Positions 29,182 through 38,084 of a DNA stretch of 64,000 bases are shown one piece after another. The DNA is taken from NCBI RefSeq assembly GCF_041027365.1, contig NZ_JBFTEH010000003.1:434001-498000 (forward strand), read 5' to 3'. The first letter of the stretch is position 1, and each line of letters begins with the position of its first letter. Below the pieces are notes generated by a model that searched no databases, was not told the DNA's origin, and worked only from the letters and a program-made list of their open reading frames with translations. The DNA is from VKMB-3413 sp041027365. Its GTDB lineage: Bacteria; Pseudomonadota; Alphaproteobacteria; Rhizobiales; Rhizobiaceae. Made by a program: the position numbers and the translations under genes.

Positions 29182-30995
29182 TCCGCCGGCAGGGAGACGA
29201 TGAAGCGGGCGCCAGCGACGCCGTTCGGCGCGGTCTCGTCGAGGATGTTCTCGGCCCTGAGCGTGCCGCCATGCGCCTCGACGATCTGGCGCGAGATCGA
29301 CAGGCCCAGCCCGGAGTTCTGGCCGAAGGCTTCGCCGGCCGGACGGTCGGTATAGAAGCGCTCGAAGATCCGGTCGATGATCTCCGCCTGGATCCCCGGG
29401 CCGTTGTCCTCGATGGTGACGACGACGCGCTGGCCGCGCCGGCGCAGGGCGACGTCGATCCGGCCGTTCTCGGCCGGCACGAAGGAGCGGGCGTTCTCGA
29501 TCAGGTTGGTGAAGACCTGGCTGAGCCGCAGGTCGTGGCCCGAGATCTGGTAGCCGGCCTTCTGCGCGGCCGGCAGGGCCTGCTTCTCGAACTTGATCGT
29601 CAGCGAGCGGCCCTCGCGCGTATGGCCGCGCGCGCCGTCCACCACCGACTGGAGCAGCGCCGCCAGATCGACCTTCGCCGCGACCTGCCGTGCGAGCTCG
29701 GCGTCGAGTCGGGAAGCGTCGGAGATGTCGGTGATCAGCCGGTCGAGCCGCCGGACATCGTGCTGGATGATCTCCAGCAGCCGGTTCTTCGAGGTCTCGT
29801 TGCGCGCCAGCGGCAGCGTCTCGACCGCGCTCCTCAGCGAAGTCAGCGGGTTCTTCAGCTCGTGGCTGACATCGGCGGCGAAGGATTCGATCGCGTCCAT
29901 GCGGGCATAGAGGGAATTGGTCATGTCGCGCAGCGCCGTCGCCAGATTGCCGATCTCGTCGGTGCGCCCGCCGAAGTCGGGGATCGCCGCGCGGTCGTTG
30001 ACGCTCCGCCGCACCCGGATCGCCGCGGCCGAAAGCCGCCGCAGCGGCGTCGCGATGGTCGAGGCGAGCAGGGTCGACAGGACGATGACGACCAGCGCCG
30101 CGACCCCGAAGACCCGCACGATGGCGGTGCGCTCGGCCTGGACGATCTTGTCGATGTCGCCGCCCTGCGTCGACAGGAGGAGCACGCCGAGCACGGCGCG
30201 GAAGCGCTGGATCGGCACGGCCACCGAGACGATCAGCTCGCCGTTCTCGGTCGCCCGCACGACGGTCGCCGGCCCGCCGGTGAGAGCGCTCATCACTTCG
30301 GGATAGCTCGTTCCCGAACCGCCGGGGGTCTCGCGGTAGATCGGCAGGTTGTCACTGCGAAACAGCCGCTGGAACCACTCCTTCACGCGCTGCCACAGCC
30401 CGGGGTGCTGGTCCTCCACCGGCGGCAGGTCGTAGCGCAGGATCTGGCCGCGCGAGTAGAGGTGCCGGGTGTCGAGGATCAGGTTGGCGTCGCGGTCGTA
30501 GAGCCGGGCCCGCGTGCGCGTCGGCGAGATCAGCCGGCGCAGCAGCGGCGCGACGCGCTCGGGATTGATCGGGAAGTCCAGGCTGTCGGTCGATTCGGCG
30601 CTCGGCGCCAGCGTGTCGCCGGCCTGCAGCTCCAGCAGCCGCTCCGGGTCGAGGGTGATCGAATTGGTCTCGACGGTGGCCGAGGAGGCGATCGCGGCGG
30701 CGATGATCTCGCCCTGCGTCAGGAGGCTTTCGACGCGCGCGTCGATCAGGCCGGCCCGGAACTGGTTGAGATAGAGGATGCCCGAGACGAGGACGATCAG
30801 CGCGACGAGGTTGAGGAAGACGATCCGCCGCGTCAGCGAGGAGAAGATCGAGTGCCCGAGCAGCCAGCGGATGCGGTAGAGCGTGCGCCGGATGAAGGGC
30901 AGCCGCCGCAGCCGCTTGCGCAGGAACGCCTCGCGCTGCCGGCTCCTGGCGCCGGCCTGTTCGCCCTGTTCGTTCTCTTCCGCGACGGAGACCAT
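29178..30995 (-). CDS. chvG: ChvG/ExoS-type sensor histidine kinase
   Basis: A 605-residue membrane kinase: basic cytoplasmic N-terminus, TM1 at about 58-78, a periplasmic sensor domain of about 215 residues, TM2 at about 297-315, HAMP, HisKA with His378 in SHELKNPLTSLRSA, and an HATPase domain (DNGPGIQ, GLGLSISRQI). ChvG senses acid and envelope state and controls host interaction, exopolysaccharide and acid response through ChvI in Rhizobiales. The order chvI-chvG-hprK-EIIA-HPr matches related genomes. Confidence 0.93.
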   Translation of the reverse strand: MVSVAEENEQGEQAGARSRQREAFLRKRLRRLPFIRRTLYRIRWLLGHSIFSSLTRRIVFLNLVALIVLVSGILYLNQFRAGLIDARVESLLTQGEIIAAAIASSATVETNSITLDPERLLELQAGDTLAPSAESTDSLDFPINPERVAPLLRRLISPTRTRARLYDRDANLILDTRHLYSRGQILRYDLPPVEDQHPGLWQRVKEWFQRLFRSDNLPIYRETPGGSGTSYPEVMSALTGGPATVVRATENGELIVSVAVPIQRFRAVLGVLLLSTQGGDIDKIVQAERTAIVRVFGVAALVVIVLSTLLASTIATPLRRLSAAAIRVRRSVNDRAAIPDFGGRTDEIGNLATALRDMTNSLYARMDAIESFAADVSHELKNPLTSLRSAVETLPLARNETSKNRLLEIIQHDVRRLDRLITDISDASRLDAELARQVAAKVDLAALLQSVVDGARGHTREGRSLTIKFEKQALPAAQKAGYQISGHDLRLSQVFTNLIENARSFVPAENGRIDVALRRRGQRVVVTIEDNGPGIQAEIIDRIFERFYTDRPAGEAFGQNSGLGLSISRQIVEAHGGTLRAENILDETAPNGVAGARFIVSLPAE

Positions 30996-31139
30996 GGAAA
31001 CTTCAAGGATCGGTATGCTGGCGACGCGCGCCTGCGGCGCGGGCTCGAAAGCCGGGATATAGCACGCTGCGGCGCAATCGCGCGATCCGCGACGGCGGGG
31101 AGGGCTCGCCCCTTCAGCGCTGGATCGAACGCTTCGGCC

Positions 31140-31847
31140 CTACATCTCGCGGAAGCGGTAGCCGACGCCGTAGAGCGTCTCGATCATGTCGAACTCGTCG
31201 TCGATCGCCTTGAACTTCTTGCGCAGCCGCTTGATGTGGCTGTCGATGGTGCGGTCGTCGACATAGACCTGCTCGTCATAGGCGGCGTCCATCAGCGCGT
31301 CGCGGCTCTTCACCACGCCCGGCCGCAGCGCCAAGGCGTGCAGGATCAGGAACTCGGTGACGGTCAGCGTCACCGGCTTGCCCTTCCAGGTGCAGGTATG
31401 GCGCTCCTGGTCCATGACCAGCTGCCCGCGCTCCAGCGAGGATTCCGGCGAGGGCGCGGCGCCGGGCTTGCCGGCGGCCTCGCGCGGGGCGCCGCGGCGC
31501 AGGATCGCGCGGACCCGCTCGACCAGCAGGCGCTGCGAGAACGGCTTCTTGATGTAGTCGTCCGCGCCCATCTTCAGGCCGAAGAGCTCGTCGATCTCCT
31601 CGTCCTTGGAGGTCAGGAAGATCACCGGCAGGTCGGACTTCTGGCGCAGGCGGCGCAGCAGCTCCATGCCGTCCATGCGCGGCATCTTGATATCGAAGAT
31701 CGCCAGATGCGGCGGGCTGGACTGCAGGCCCTCCAGCGCCGAGGCGCCGTCGGTGTAGGTCTCGACCCGGTAGCCCTCATTCTCCAGCGCGATGGACACG
31801 GATGTGAGAATGTTCCTGTCGTCGTCGACAAGGGCGATTGTCGGCAT
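31140..31847 (-). CDS. chvI: ChvI-type response regulator (OmpR/PhoB family)
   Basis: A 235-residue regulator with a receiver domain (acidic D8-D10, phosphoacceptor Asp52 in FDIKMPRMDG, Lys in FLTSKDEE) and an OmpR-type winged helix (SRDALMDAAYDEQVYVDDRTIDSHIKRLRKKF). It is the partner of ChvG, 144 bp upstream of it. Confidence 0.94.
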   Translation of the reverse strand: MPTIALVDDDRNILTSVSIALENEGYRVETYTDGASALEGLQSSPPHLAIFDIKMPRMDGMELLRRLRQKSDLPVIFLTSKDEEIDELFGLKMGADDYIKKPFSQRLLVERVRAILRRGAPREAAGKPGAAPSPESSLERGQLVMDQERHTCTWKGKPVTLTVTEFLILHALALRPGVVKSRDALMDAAYDEQVYVDDRTIDSHIKRLRKKFKAIDDEFDMIETLYGVGYRFREM

Positions 31848-32168
31848 TGCGGTCGTCTCCAGTTTTCACCCTCCCGATGCGGCGTCCGCCGGGCGAGGGG
31901 CCGACGCTGTCGTCGGAGCCGCAGAGGCGCGAAGAGGGCAGGCGGTCGAGAAAGCGCCGCATCCGGGATCGGGGACTCGGCGATCGAACAGCCCGGCTGC
32001 GGCCTCTTTCGCGGCATCAATCTGCGCTAATTGTGGCGGAAAGGGAATCTTGCCAAGGCGTAATGTTCTTCGGGCCTTCCGGAGGGCCAACGCGCACGGT
32101 ACTTGGGAGCGGCCTTCACCGGCCTCGATCGCCGATGGAGGCGCGGCCGCCCGGCGGCGGACGAAGCG
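31848..32168. other. 321-bp gap upstream of chvI
   Basis: No supported gene is present. In many Rhizobiales pckA lies divergently here; in this window it does not. The stretch TCTTTCGCGGCATCAATCTG near 32008 and the AT-richer TGCGCTAATTGTGG that follows are the least GC-rich part and may belong to the chvI promoter; nothing firmer is seen. Confidence 0.4.
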
Positions 32169-32672
32169 TCAGTCCCGGCCTTCGAGGCGTGAAATCCTGA
32201 ACGACTGACGATAGGGCACCTCCTCGAGATTGCTGCCGGGGCCCTCGCGATCGACGATCAGGAAGTCGCTGGTCCCGTCCAGCGACAGGAGCGGATGGTG
32301 CCAGACGCCGGGCGCGTAGTTCACCCCCTGGTCGCCCTGCGCCAGAAAGGCGAGGGGATCTCCCGGGCGCCCGGCCGCGTCCTTCGCCACCACGACCAGC
32401 CAGGGCCGGCCCGACAGGGGATAGAAGGCCTGGCTGCCGAGGGGATGGCGCTCCATCATCGCGATCTCGATCGGCAGCGCGAAGGGCTGGCCGCGAAAGA
32501 TCGAGATCAGCGGCCGGCCGCCGCCGGCCGCGACGTCGACCCCGGCCAAACCATGGTACCGGATCGTCGAGCCGTTGTTGATCAGCCGCTCCTCGGCACC
32601 GGCCGTCTCGATGACCTCGCCGAAGGGCGCGAAAGCGGCCGCCGTCAATGGTTGCGGAACGATTTCGGTCAT
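32169..32672 (-). CDS. allA: ureidoglycolate lyase
   Basis: A 167-residue cupin-fold enzyme that splits ureidoglycolate into glyoxylate and urea, the last step of the allantoicase route. Recognisable elements are PLTAAAFAPFGEVIE, MERHPLGSQAFYPL and YAPGVWHHPLLSLD (cupin metal/active-site region). The start at 32672 gives the usual family length. It is in the same direction as alc and puuE-uraD but separated from them by a small gene on the other strand. Confidence 0.92.
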   Translation of the reverse strand: MTEIVPQPLTAAAFAPFGEVIETAGAEERLINNGSTIRYHGLAGVDVAAGGGRPLISIFRGQPFALPIEIAMMERHPLGSQAFYPLSGRPWLVVVAKDAAGRPGDPLAFLAQGDQGVNYAPGVWHHPLLSLDGTSDFLIVDREGPGSNLEEVPYRQSFRISRLEGRD

Positions 32673-32825
32673 CGACGCGCTGGTCCTCATGGTCCGACCG
32701 CAGCGCAAACAGCACTGTTCACGGGAACCGGTTGCCGGCAAACGGACTTCGTGGAACGGTAGGAGCCCCTGGCTCCGCTGCCTTCCGATTTCCTCCGACC
32801 CCTGCCGTCATCCGAGACTTCCGTC

Positions 32826-32996
32826 ATGATCAAGCTCATCATCTTCTTCGTCATCGTCGCGATCATCGCGGGCCTGTTCGGCTTCACCGGCATTGCCGCC
32901 GGCGCGGCAGCAATCGCGAAGATCCTGTTCTTCATCCTGCTCGGGCTGATCGTCCTGTTCATCATTCTGATCGCTCTCGGCATCAGCCTGTTTTGA
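32826..32996 (+). CDS. DUF1328 small membrane protein (YtjA-like)
   Basis: 56 residues, almost entirely two hydrophobic helices, with the family signature GLFGFTGIAAGAAAIAKILFF. The ATG at 32826 is followed by an open frame to TGA at 32996. DUF1328 proteins are tiny, widespread and of unknown function, often stress-related. It lies on the plus strand between two minus-strand ureide genes and is too short for routine gene calling. Confidence 0.85.
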   Translation: MIKLIIFFVIVAIIAGLFGFTGIAAGAAAIAKILFFILLGLIVLFIILIALGISLF

Positions 32997-33096
32997 CGGG
33001 CGCGGCCGGGGCGAGGGCAGCCGCTCTTCAACCGGCCGACGGAAGGATCTGGCAGAGCCCGCGCGCTCGGCGCGCCCGGGCCGTCGCCGGACGGCC

Positions 33097-34116
33097 TTAC
33101 GCCTTGGTCCCGTAGAGCCTGAGGCGCGAGACGCCGCCGTCGGGGAAGATGTCGAGCCGGACATGCGTGACCGGCCCGAGCGCCTCCACGCTCCCGATCT
33201 CCTTCACCGCGTCGGCCTCGAGCTTGGTCTCCGGCACCAGCAGCGGCCAGTCGGCGCTGCCGGCCCCGATCGCCTCGGACGAAACCTCGCCCTCGACCTG
33301 CGCGGCGCGCAGCGTGAAGCGGTCGGGGTAGTTGCCCTTGAAGTGATGCGTGTCGATCAGGACCTTGGAGATGGTCCCGGCCGTTCCGAGCTTCAGGACA
33401 CACCAGTCGTTGCCGGGCTTGCGGCGGCGCGCCGTCTCCCAGCCGTCGGACATGACCGGGGCCCGGCCGGGCGCCAGCATGTTGGCGGGATGGCCGTAAT
33501 GGGCGTCGTTCCAGGCGACCGCCGTGCCGCCGTTCTCGATCGCGGCGAGATCGACCACCTCGCCCGCGCCGACCGTCGTCCAGTCCTTGGCGATGGTGCC
33601 GTAGACCCTGAGGCGCGCGACGCCGCCGTCGGGATAGATGTTCAGCCGCAACCAGCGGACCGGCGGGCCGGCTTCGAGGTTGAACAGGTTGTGGCTGTTG
33701 CCCTTCAGCGCCCAGCGCGGAACGATCTCCCGCCAGTCCGCCGCGCCGGGTTCGTCCACCGTGTCCGCCGCCTCGACCGAGGCCTCGGGCGGGAAATTGC
33801 CGGTGAAGAAGGCGGTGTCGATGTCGATCGCGGCGATCGTGCCGCGCTGGCCGAGCCGGACCACCGCGTGGTCGTGCCCGGCCGTGCGCTTGCGGCGCGA
33901 CTCCCAGCCGTCCATCCACTTGCCGTGGTCGTCGAAGCGGTCGGGATAGAAGACCGGCGCCTCGGGCGCGATCATCCGGCTCTTGTCGGCGAAGAAGTCG
34001 TCGGTGGCGTAGGTGACTTCGGTGCCGAGCCTGGGATGGGCGAGGTCGACGAAGCGCTTCAGGAGGTCGGTCTCCTGGGGCAGCGGGGCGGCAGTGACGA
34101 AGCGCTCGGAACTCAT
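33097..34116 (-). CDS. alc: allantoicase
   Basis: A 339-residue enzyme hydrolysing allantoate to ureidoglycolate and urea. The protein is an internal duplication of two jelly-roll repeats, each with a DxxHFKGN/DTAFFTGN-type strand (IDTAFFTGNFPPEASV and IDTHHFKGNYPDRFTL) and an IYPDGGVARLRVYG / IFPDGGVSRLRLYG ending; this duplication is diagnostic. The ATG at 34116 overlaps the puuE-uraD stop (ATGA). Confidence 0.95.
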   Translation of the reverse strand: MSSERFVTAAPLPQETDLLKRFVDLAHPRLGTEVTYATDDFFADKSRMIAPEAPVFYPDRFDDHGKWMDGWESRRKRTAGHDHAVVRLGQRGTIAAIDIDTAFFTGNFPPEASVEAADTVDEPGAADWREIVPRWALKGNSHNLFNLEAGPPVRWLRLNIYPDGGVARLRVYGTIAKDWTTVGAGEVVDLAAIENGGTAVAWNDAHYGHPANMLAPGRAPVMSDGWETARRRKPGNDWCVLKLGTAGTISKVLIDTHHFKGNYPDRFTLRAAQVEGEVSSEAIGAGSADWPLLVPETKLEADAVKEIGSVEALGPVTHVRLDIFPDGGVSRLRLYGTKA

Positions 34117-35558
34117 GCGGCGTCCTTGAAGATCTGGTCGATGCGGATGCGCGCGATCTTTTCCACCTCGCGGCAGGCGGTCTGAAACTCGGTGTCGCGG
34201 TCGTTCTCGATCCGCGTCTCGAAGGCGCGGAGGATGTCGTCCTTGGTCAGGCCCTTCACCGCGACGATGAACGGAAAGCCGAAGCGCTCGACATAGCGGG
34301 TGTTGAGGTCGGTGAAGCGGGCGAGCTCGTCTTCGCTAAGGGCGTCGAGCCCGGCGCCCGCCTGCTCGGCCTTGGAGCGCTCGGTCAGTTCGCCGGCGAG
34401 CGCCAGGCGGCCGGCAAGATCGGGATGCGCCTTCAGGACCTGCAGCCGCTCCGCCTCGCTGGCTTCGCGGAAGCTCTGGGCGAGGAGCCCGGCAAGGCCC
34501 GCCGGTCGGTCGTGCGCGGCTTGCAGCCCGCCTGCGACGGCCCGCTCGGCGATGAAGGGCGAATGCTCGAAGACGCCGCCGAAGGTCTCGACGAAGGCGG
34601 TCTGCGTCATCCGGCTGGGCCTCAGGCCCGGACGGTAGGGGAAGCGCTCGCGCCAGTGCCTGGCGATGTCGATGCGGCGCGCCACCCAGACGTCGGGCTT
34701 CGCCTGGACGTAGTCGAGGAAACGGGCGAGCGCCGCGGCGCGGCCCGGACGGCCGACGAGGCGGCAGTGCAGGCCGATGTTCAGCAGTTTCGGGCTGCCC
34801 GCCGCGCCCTCGGCATAGAGCGTCTCGAAGGCGTCGGTGAGATAGGCGAAGAACTGGTCGCCGGAGTTGAAGCCCTGCGGCGTCGCGAACCGCATGTCGT
34901 TGGTATCGAGCGTGTAGGGAATGATGAGATGCGGCCCGTTCGGGCCCTCCACCCAGTAGGGCAGATCGTCGGCATAGCTGTCGGAGGAATAGGCGAAGCC
35001 GCCTTCCTCCATGACGAGCCGCAGCGTGTTCTCCGACGGCTTGCCCTGGTAGATGCCGAGCGGGCGCGAGCCGGTGACGGCGGTGTGGATGCGCACGGCC
35101 TCGGCGATGTGCCGGCGCTCCTCCTCCTCGGAAAAGTCCTTGTATTCCAGCCATCTCAAGCCGTGGCTGGCGATCTCCCAGTCGGCCTCCAGCATCGCCT
35201 CGACCGCCTCGGGATTGCGCTGCAGTGCCAGCGCGACGCCGTAGACGGTGACCGGCATGTTGCGCTCGGTGAACATGCGCCACAGCCGCCAGAAGCCCGC
35301 CCGGGCGCCGTATTCGTAGAGCGACTCCATGTTGCGGTTGCGCTGCCCCGGCCAGGGCTGCGCCCCGACGATTTCGGACAGCAGCGATTCGGACGCGGGG
35401 TCGCCGTCGAGGATCGAGCTCTCGCCGCCCTCCTCGTAGTTGACGACGAACTGCACGCAGATCTTCGCCGGCCCGTCGCCGCCGGGGTTCGGCCATTGCG
35501 GATCCGGCGGGTTGCGGCCGTAGCCGTTGAGGTCGCGGGGATAGCGGGAAGAGGTCAT
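34113..35558 (-). CDS. puuE: fusion of PuuE-type allantoinase and OHCU decarboxylase (UraD)
   Basis: A 481-residue two-domain protein. Residues 1 to about 305 are a polysaccharide-deacetylase-like allantoinase (PuuE: YPRDLNGYGRNPPDPQWPNP, NRNMESLYEYGARAGFWRL, EIASHGLRWLEY), which opens S-allantoin to allantoate. Residues about 320-481 are 2-oxo-4-hydroxy-4-carboxy-5-ureidoimidazoline decarboxylase (FVETFGGVFEHSPFIAERA with catalytic His, AHPDLAGRL, FGFPFIVAVKG, RIENDRDTEFQTACREVEKIA). Together with alc and allA it takes the uric acid intermediate OHCU to glyoxylate and urea. No stop or frameshift separates the domains. Confidence 0.93.
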   Translation of the reverse strand: MTSSRYPRDLNGYGRNPPDPQWPNPGGDGPAKICVQFVVNYEEGGESSILDGDPASESLLSEIVGAQPWPGQRNRNMESLYEYGARAGFWRLWRMFTERNMPVTVYGVALALQRNPEAVEAMLEADWEIASHGLRWLEYKDFSEEEERRHIAEAVRIHTAVTGSRPLGIYQGKPSENTLRLVMEEGGFAYSSDSYADDLPYWVEGPNGPHLIIPYTLDTNDMRFATPQGFNSGDQFFAYLTDAFETLYAEGAAGSPKLLNIGLHCRLVGRPGRAAALARFLDYVQAKPDVWVARRIDIARHWRERFPYRPGLRPSRMTQTAFVETFGGVFEHSPFIAERAVAGGLQAAHDRPAGLAGLLAQSFREASEAERLQVLKAHPDLAGRLALAGELTERSKAEQAGAGLDALSEDELARFTDLNTRYVERFGFPFIVAVKGLTKDDILRAFETRIENDRDTEFQTACREVEKIARIRIDQIFKDAA

Positions 35559-35670
35559 CGGCAGCGGTCTTCGCGATTGGCGGTCAGGATGAAGGCGTAG
35601 CTGTCGGCGCGCCGGCGATCAATCGCCAGGAAGAGCGGCGCCGGACGAATTCTCGGTATGGCGTCTGGCC

Positions 35671-35883
35671 CTACAGTCGCTCGTATCCTTTCTCGTCTTC
35701 TTCGCTGTTCCATTCGTAGAAGATGGCGAAGGGATCGTCGCGCGTCTCCGGCTGCCGTCGTGCCATGCGCACCTCATCGCCGGTGATGACGTAAACGATC
35801 TCGTCGCCTTCCCGCAGACCGAGATGCTCGAGAACCTCGGCGGGGATCGTCGTCAGTCCAGCATTCAGCTTGCTGGTCAGCAT
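35671..35883 (-). CDS. AbrB/SpoVT-type DNA-binding protein, probably an orphan antitoxin
   Basis: 70 residues with an N-terminal swapped-hairpin AbrB domain (SKLNAGLTTIPAEVLEHLGLREGDEIVYVI) and an acidic tail (FYEWNSEEDEKGYERL) like the toxin-neutralising tails of MazE/PrlF-type antitoxins. No toxin-like gene lies on either side: upstream on the same strand is the HAD hydrolase, downstream is a 112-bp gap. It may be a solitary antitoxin or an autonomous regulator. Confidence 0.78.
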   Translation of the reverse strand: MLTSKLNAGLTTIPAEVLEHLGLREGDEIVYVITGDEVRMARRQPETRDDPFAIFYEWNSEEDEKGYERL

Positions 35884-35918
35884 GCCGTCCCGTCCTCGGC
35901 GGATGCCCGTCGCCCGGG

Positions 35919-36593
35919 TCACCGTCCGCCCCCGACCTCGTCGAGATGGAACAGCATGTCGGCAGGATCCTCGTAGACGCGGAAGGCGCCGGCGCGCTCC
36001 AGCTCGTCCTGGCCGTAGCCGCCCGACAGGAGCCCGACCCCGAGCGCCCGGCAGCGCTGCGCCGCCAGCATGTCCCAGATCGAGTCGCCGACGACGATGG
36101 CGACGCTGGTCGGAACGGAGAGCAGCTTCGCCGCGGCGATGAAGAGGTCCGGATCGGGCTTGGCGTGCTCGACGTCGTCGCGGGTCACGATCGGGGTGTT
36201 CTCGACGTCGATCTCCAGCCGGTCGAGATTGTGCTTCGCCGTCTCCATCCGGCCGCTGGTGGCGATCGCCCAAGGCGTGCCGACGCGGGTCAGCGTCTTC
36301 AGGAGGTCGATCGCGCCCGGCAGCGGTCGGACCTTCTCGGAATGATGGGCATAGGCCTCGGCATGCAGGCGCCGCAGCCGCTCGCGCCGCTCCTCGGTGA
36401 TTTCCTCGCCGATCTCGCGTAAGAGCTGGTTGGTGAACAGGCCGCCGCTCATGCCGATCTTGCGGTGGATGCGCCAGACCGAGAGCGGGATTCCCTCCGC
36501 GTCCAGCGCGTCCTTCCAGGAGAGGACGTGCTGGTAGACGCTGTCGACCAGCGTGCCGTCGAGATCGAAGAGGAAGGCGGGTTCCTTGGGCAT
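35919..36593 (-). CDS. HAD-superfamily phosphatase-like hydrolase
   Basis: A 224-residue HAD hydrolase. Motif I is FDLDGTLVDS with nucleophile Asp10 and acid/base Asp12; motif II is ATSGR (Ser/Thr), motif III the Lys in VEHAKPDPD and motif IV VVGDSIWDM. The helical cap between motifs I and II is of the phosphoglycolate-phosphatase type. The substrate is undetermined. The start at 36593 puts motif I at the N-terminus. Confidence 0.87.
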   Translation of the reverse strand: MPKEPAFLFDLDGTLVDSVYQHVLSWKDALDAEGIPLSVWRIHRKIGMSGGLFTNQLLREIGEEITEERRERLRRLHAEAYAHHSEKVRPLPGAIDLLKTLTRVGTPWAIATSGRMETAKHNLDRLEIDVENTPIVTRDDVEHAKPDPDLFIAAAKLLSVPTSVAIVVGDSIWDMLAAQRCRALGVGLLSGGYGQDELERAGAFRVYEDPADMLFHLDEVGGGR

Positions 36594-36921
36594 GGCGCGG
36601 CTCCGGCGGGATCTCCTCGAAGCGACTTGCGACGGTGCGCGGATTTGTCCAGCGGCTTCGTCTCCCGAGCGCCGACTTTCGCCCGGACAAGCGGTGCCGG
36701 CGTGATCGACGGCGGTCTTCCCGAAGCCGCCGCTTCGCCTCACGGGCGCGCGGCGGGCCAATGATTACCAGCGGGTGAAATTCGCCGCCTCGCCCGGCGG
36801 CACCCGGAAAGCCTCTTCCAGAAGCAGCGCGATGGTGCATAATGTATGCATTGTTTGGTGGCGATCGATCGTGCCCGGGAGGGGTCGCATCGTTCGGCCG
36901 GTCCTCGGGAGGAGACGATCC
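36594..36921. other. 328-bp divergent region between the HAD gene and the sugar ABC operon
   Basis: No gene is supported. The region contains the 36836-36850 inverted repeat listed separately, and ends with GGGAGGAGACGATCC, a strong ribosome binding site for the binding-protein gene. Confidence 0.45.
36836..36850. promoter_or_regulatory. inverted repeat, candidate operator of the sugar ABC operon
   Basis: TGCATAATGTATGCA has perfect five-base arms (TGCAT / ATGCA) and stands out as AT-rich within GC-rich DNA, 72 bp before the binding-protein start. Such sites are typical of GntR- or LacI-type repressors, but no regulator gene is adjacent. An operator role is inferred from shape and position. 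Confidence 0.45.
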
Positions 36922-38016
36922 ATGCAGCGCAGAGATTTCATCAAGGTGATGGCCGGCGGCGTCGGGGTGACGGCCCTGTCCGGCCTCGTCTCGCGCTCGG
37001 CCTTCGCGGCCGGCGCCGACAAGTGCATCGTGCCGTGGTCGTCCGACACCAAGATGATCAAGCAGGCCGCCAAGCCCGGCCCCTACAAGATCGCGCTGTC
37101 GAACTCCTACATCGGCAACACCTGGCGCACCGAGATGGTACAGATCGCCAAGGCCTATACCGAGCGGCCCGAGGTGAAGGGCGACATCGCGTCGTTCCAG
37201 GCGTCGAGTTCGGGCAACGAGGTCAGCGCGCAGATCGCCCAGATCAACCAGATGATCCTGTCCGGCGTCGACGCGATCATCCTCAACGCGGCCTCGCCGA
37301 CCGGCCTCAACTCGGTCATCGACCAGGCCGTGTCCTCCGGCATCCTCGTCGTGTCCTTCGACAACGTGGTGACGACGGAGAAGGCCGTGCTGGTCAACCA
37401 GGACCAGTACGAGATGGGCAAGAAGTGGGCCGACTTCATCGTCGACAAGACCGGCGGCAAGGGCAACATCCTGATGGTGCGCGGCGTCGCCGGCACCTTC
37501 GTCGACCAGGAGCGCACGCGCGCGGCCAACGACGTCTTCGGCAAGCACAAGGACATCAAGACCACCGAGGTCTACGGCAACTGGGACGACGGCACGGCGC
37601 AGAAGGTCGTCGCCAACGCGCTCGCCTCCAGCCCGAAGTTCGACGGCGTCTGGAGCCAGGGCGGCGACACCGGCGTGGTCAGGGCGTTCCAGCAGGCCGG
37701 CCAGAAGATCCCGCCGATCGCCGGCGAGGCCGAAAACGGCTTCCGCAAGCTGGCCTCCGAGCTGAAGTTCCCGATGCTGTCGATCGGCCAGTCGCCGGCG
37801 CTCTCTGCGCTGTCCATCAAGGTCGCGATCGACATCCTGAAGGGCAACGAGGTGCCGCGCTCGGTCAGTGCGCCGCTGCCGACGGCGACAACGGATACGT
37901 TGAAGGCCGGCGAGAACTTCTTCCCGGACCTGCCGGACAGCTTCTTCACGCCGATCTCCATCCCGGTCTGCGACCTCAACTTCGACGTCCACAACATCCT
38001 GAAGCAGAAGGTCTGA
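36922..38016 (+). CDS. sugar ABC transporter substrate-binding protein (CUT2 type)
   Basis: A 364-residue periplasmic binding protein of the ribose/xylose family (peripla_BP_4-like). It has a twin-arginine signal (MQRRDFIKVMAGG ... SAFAAGA, cleavage near residue 30), then IALSNSYIGNTWRTEM, SGVDAIILNAASP and VVSFDNVV, the usual lobe-1 strand motifs. Tat export implies folding before export. It is the first gene of a five-gene set (binding protein, ATPase, two permeases, SMP-30). The ligand, likely a pentose, hexose or polyol, is not determined. Confidence 0.9.
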   Translation: MQRRDFIKVMAGGVGVTALSGLVSRSAFAAGADKCIVPWSSDTKMIKQAAKPGPYKIALSNSYIGNTWRTEMVQIAKAYTERPEVKGDIASFQASSSGNEVSAQIAQINQMILSGVDAIILNAASPTGLNSVIDQAVSSGILVVSFDNVVTTEKAVLVNQDQYEMGKKWADFIVDKTGGKGNILMVRGVAGTFVDQERTRAANDVFGKHKDIKTTEVYGNWDDGTAQKVVANALASSPKFDGVWSQGGDTGVVRAFQQAGQKIPPIAGEAENGFRKLASELKFPMLSIGQSPALSALSIKVAIDILKGNEVPRSVSAPLPTATTDTLKAGENFFPDLPDSFFTPISIPVCDLNFDVHNILKQKV

Positions 38017-38084
38017 CCCCCTTCCGTCGTTGACCGATCGCGCCGGCGGCCAGTGCCGGCGCGATCGCAGTCCTGGAGCCAGGT

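Noticed and set aside
29271..32030. A 919-codon plus-strand open frame across chvG and chvI
   Set aside because: Shadow of the minus-strand two-component genes; no recognisable domain.
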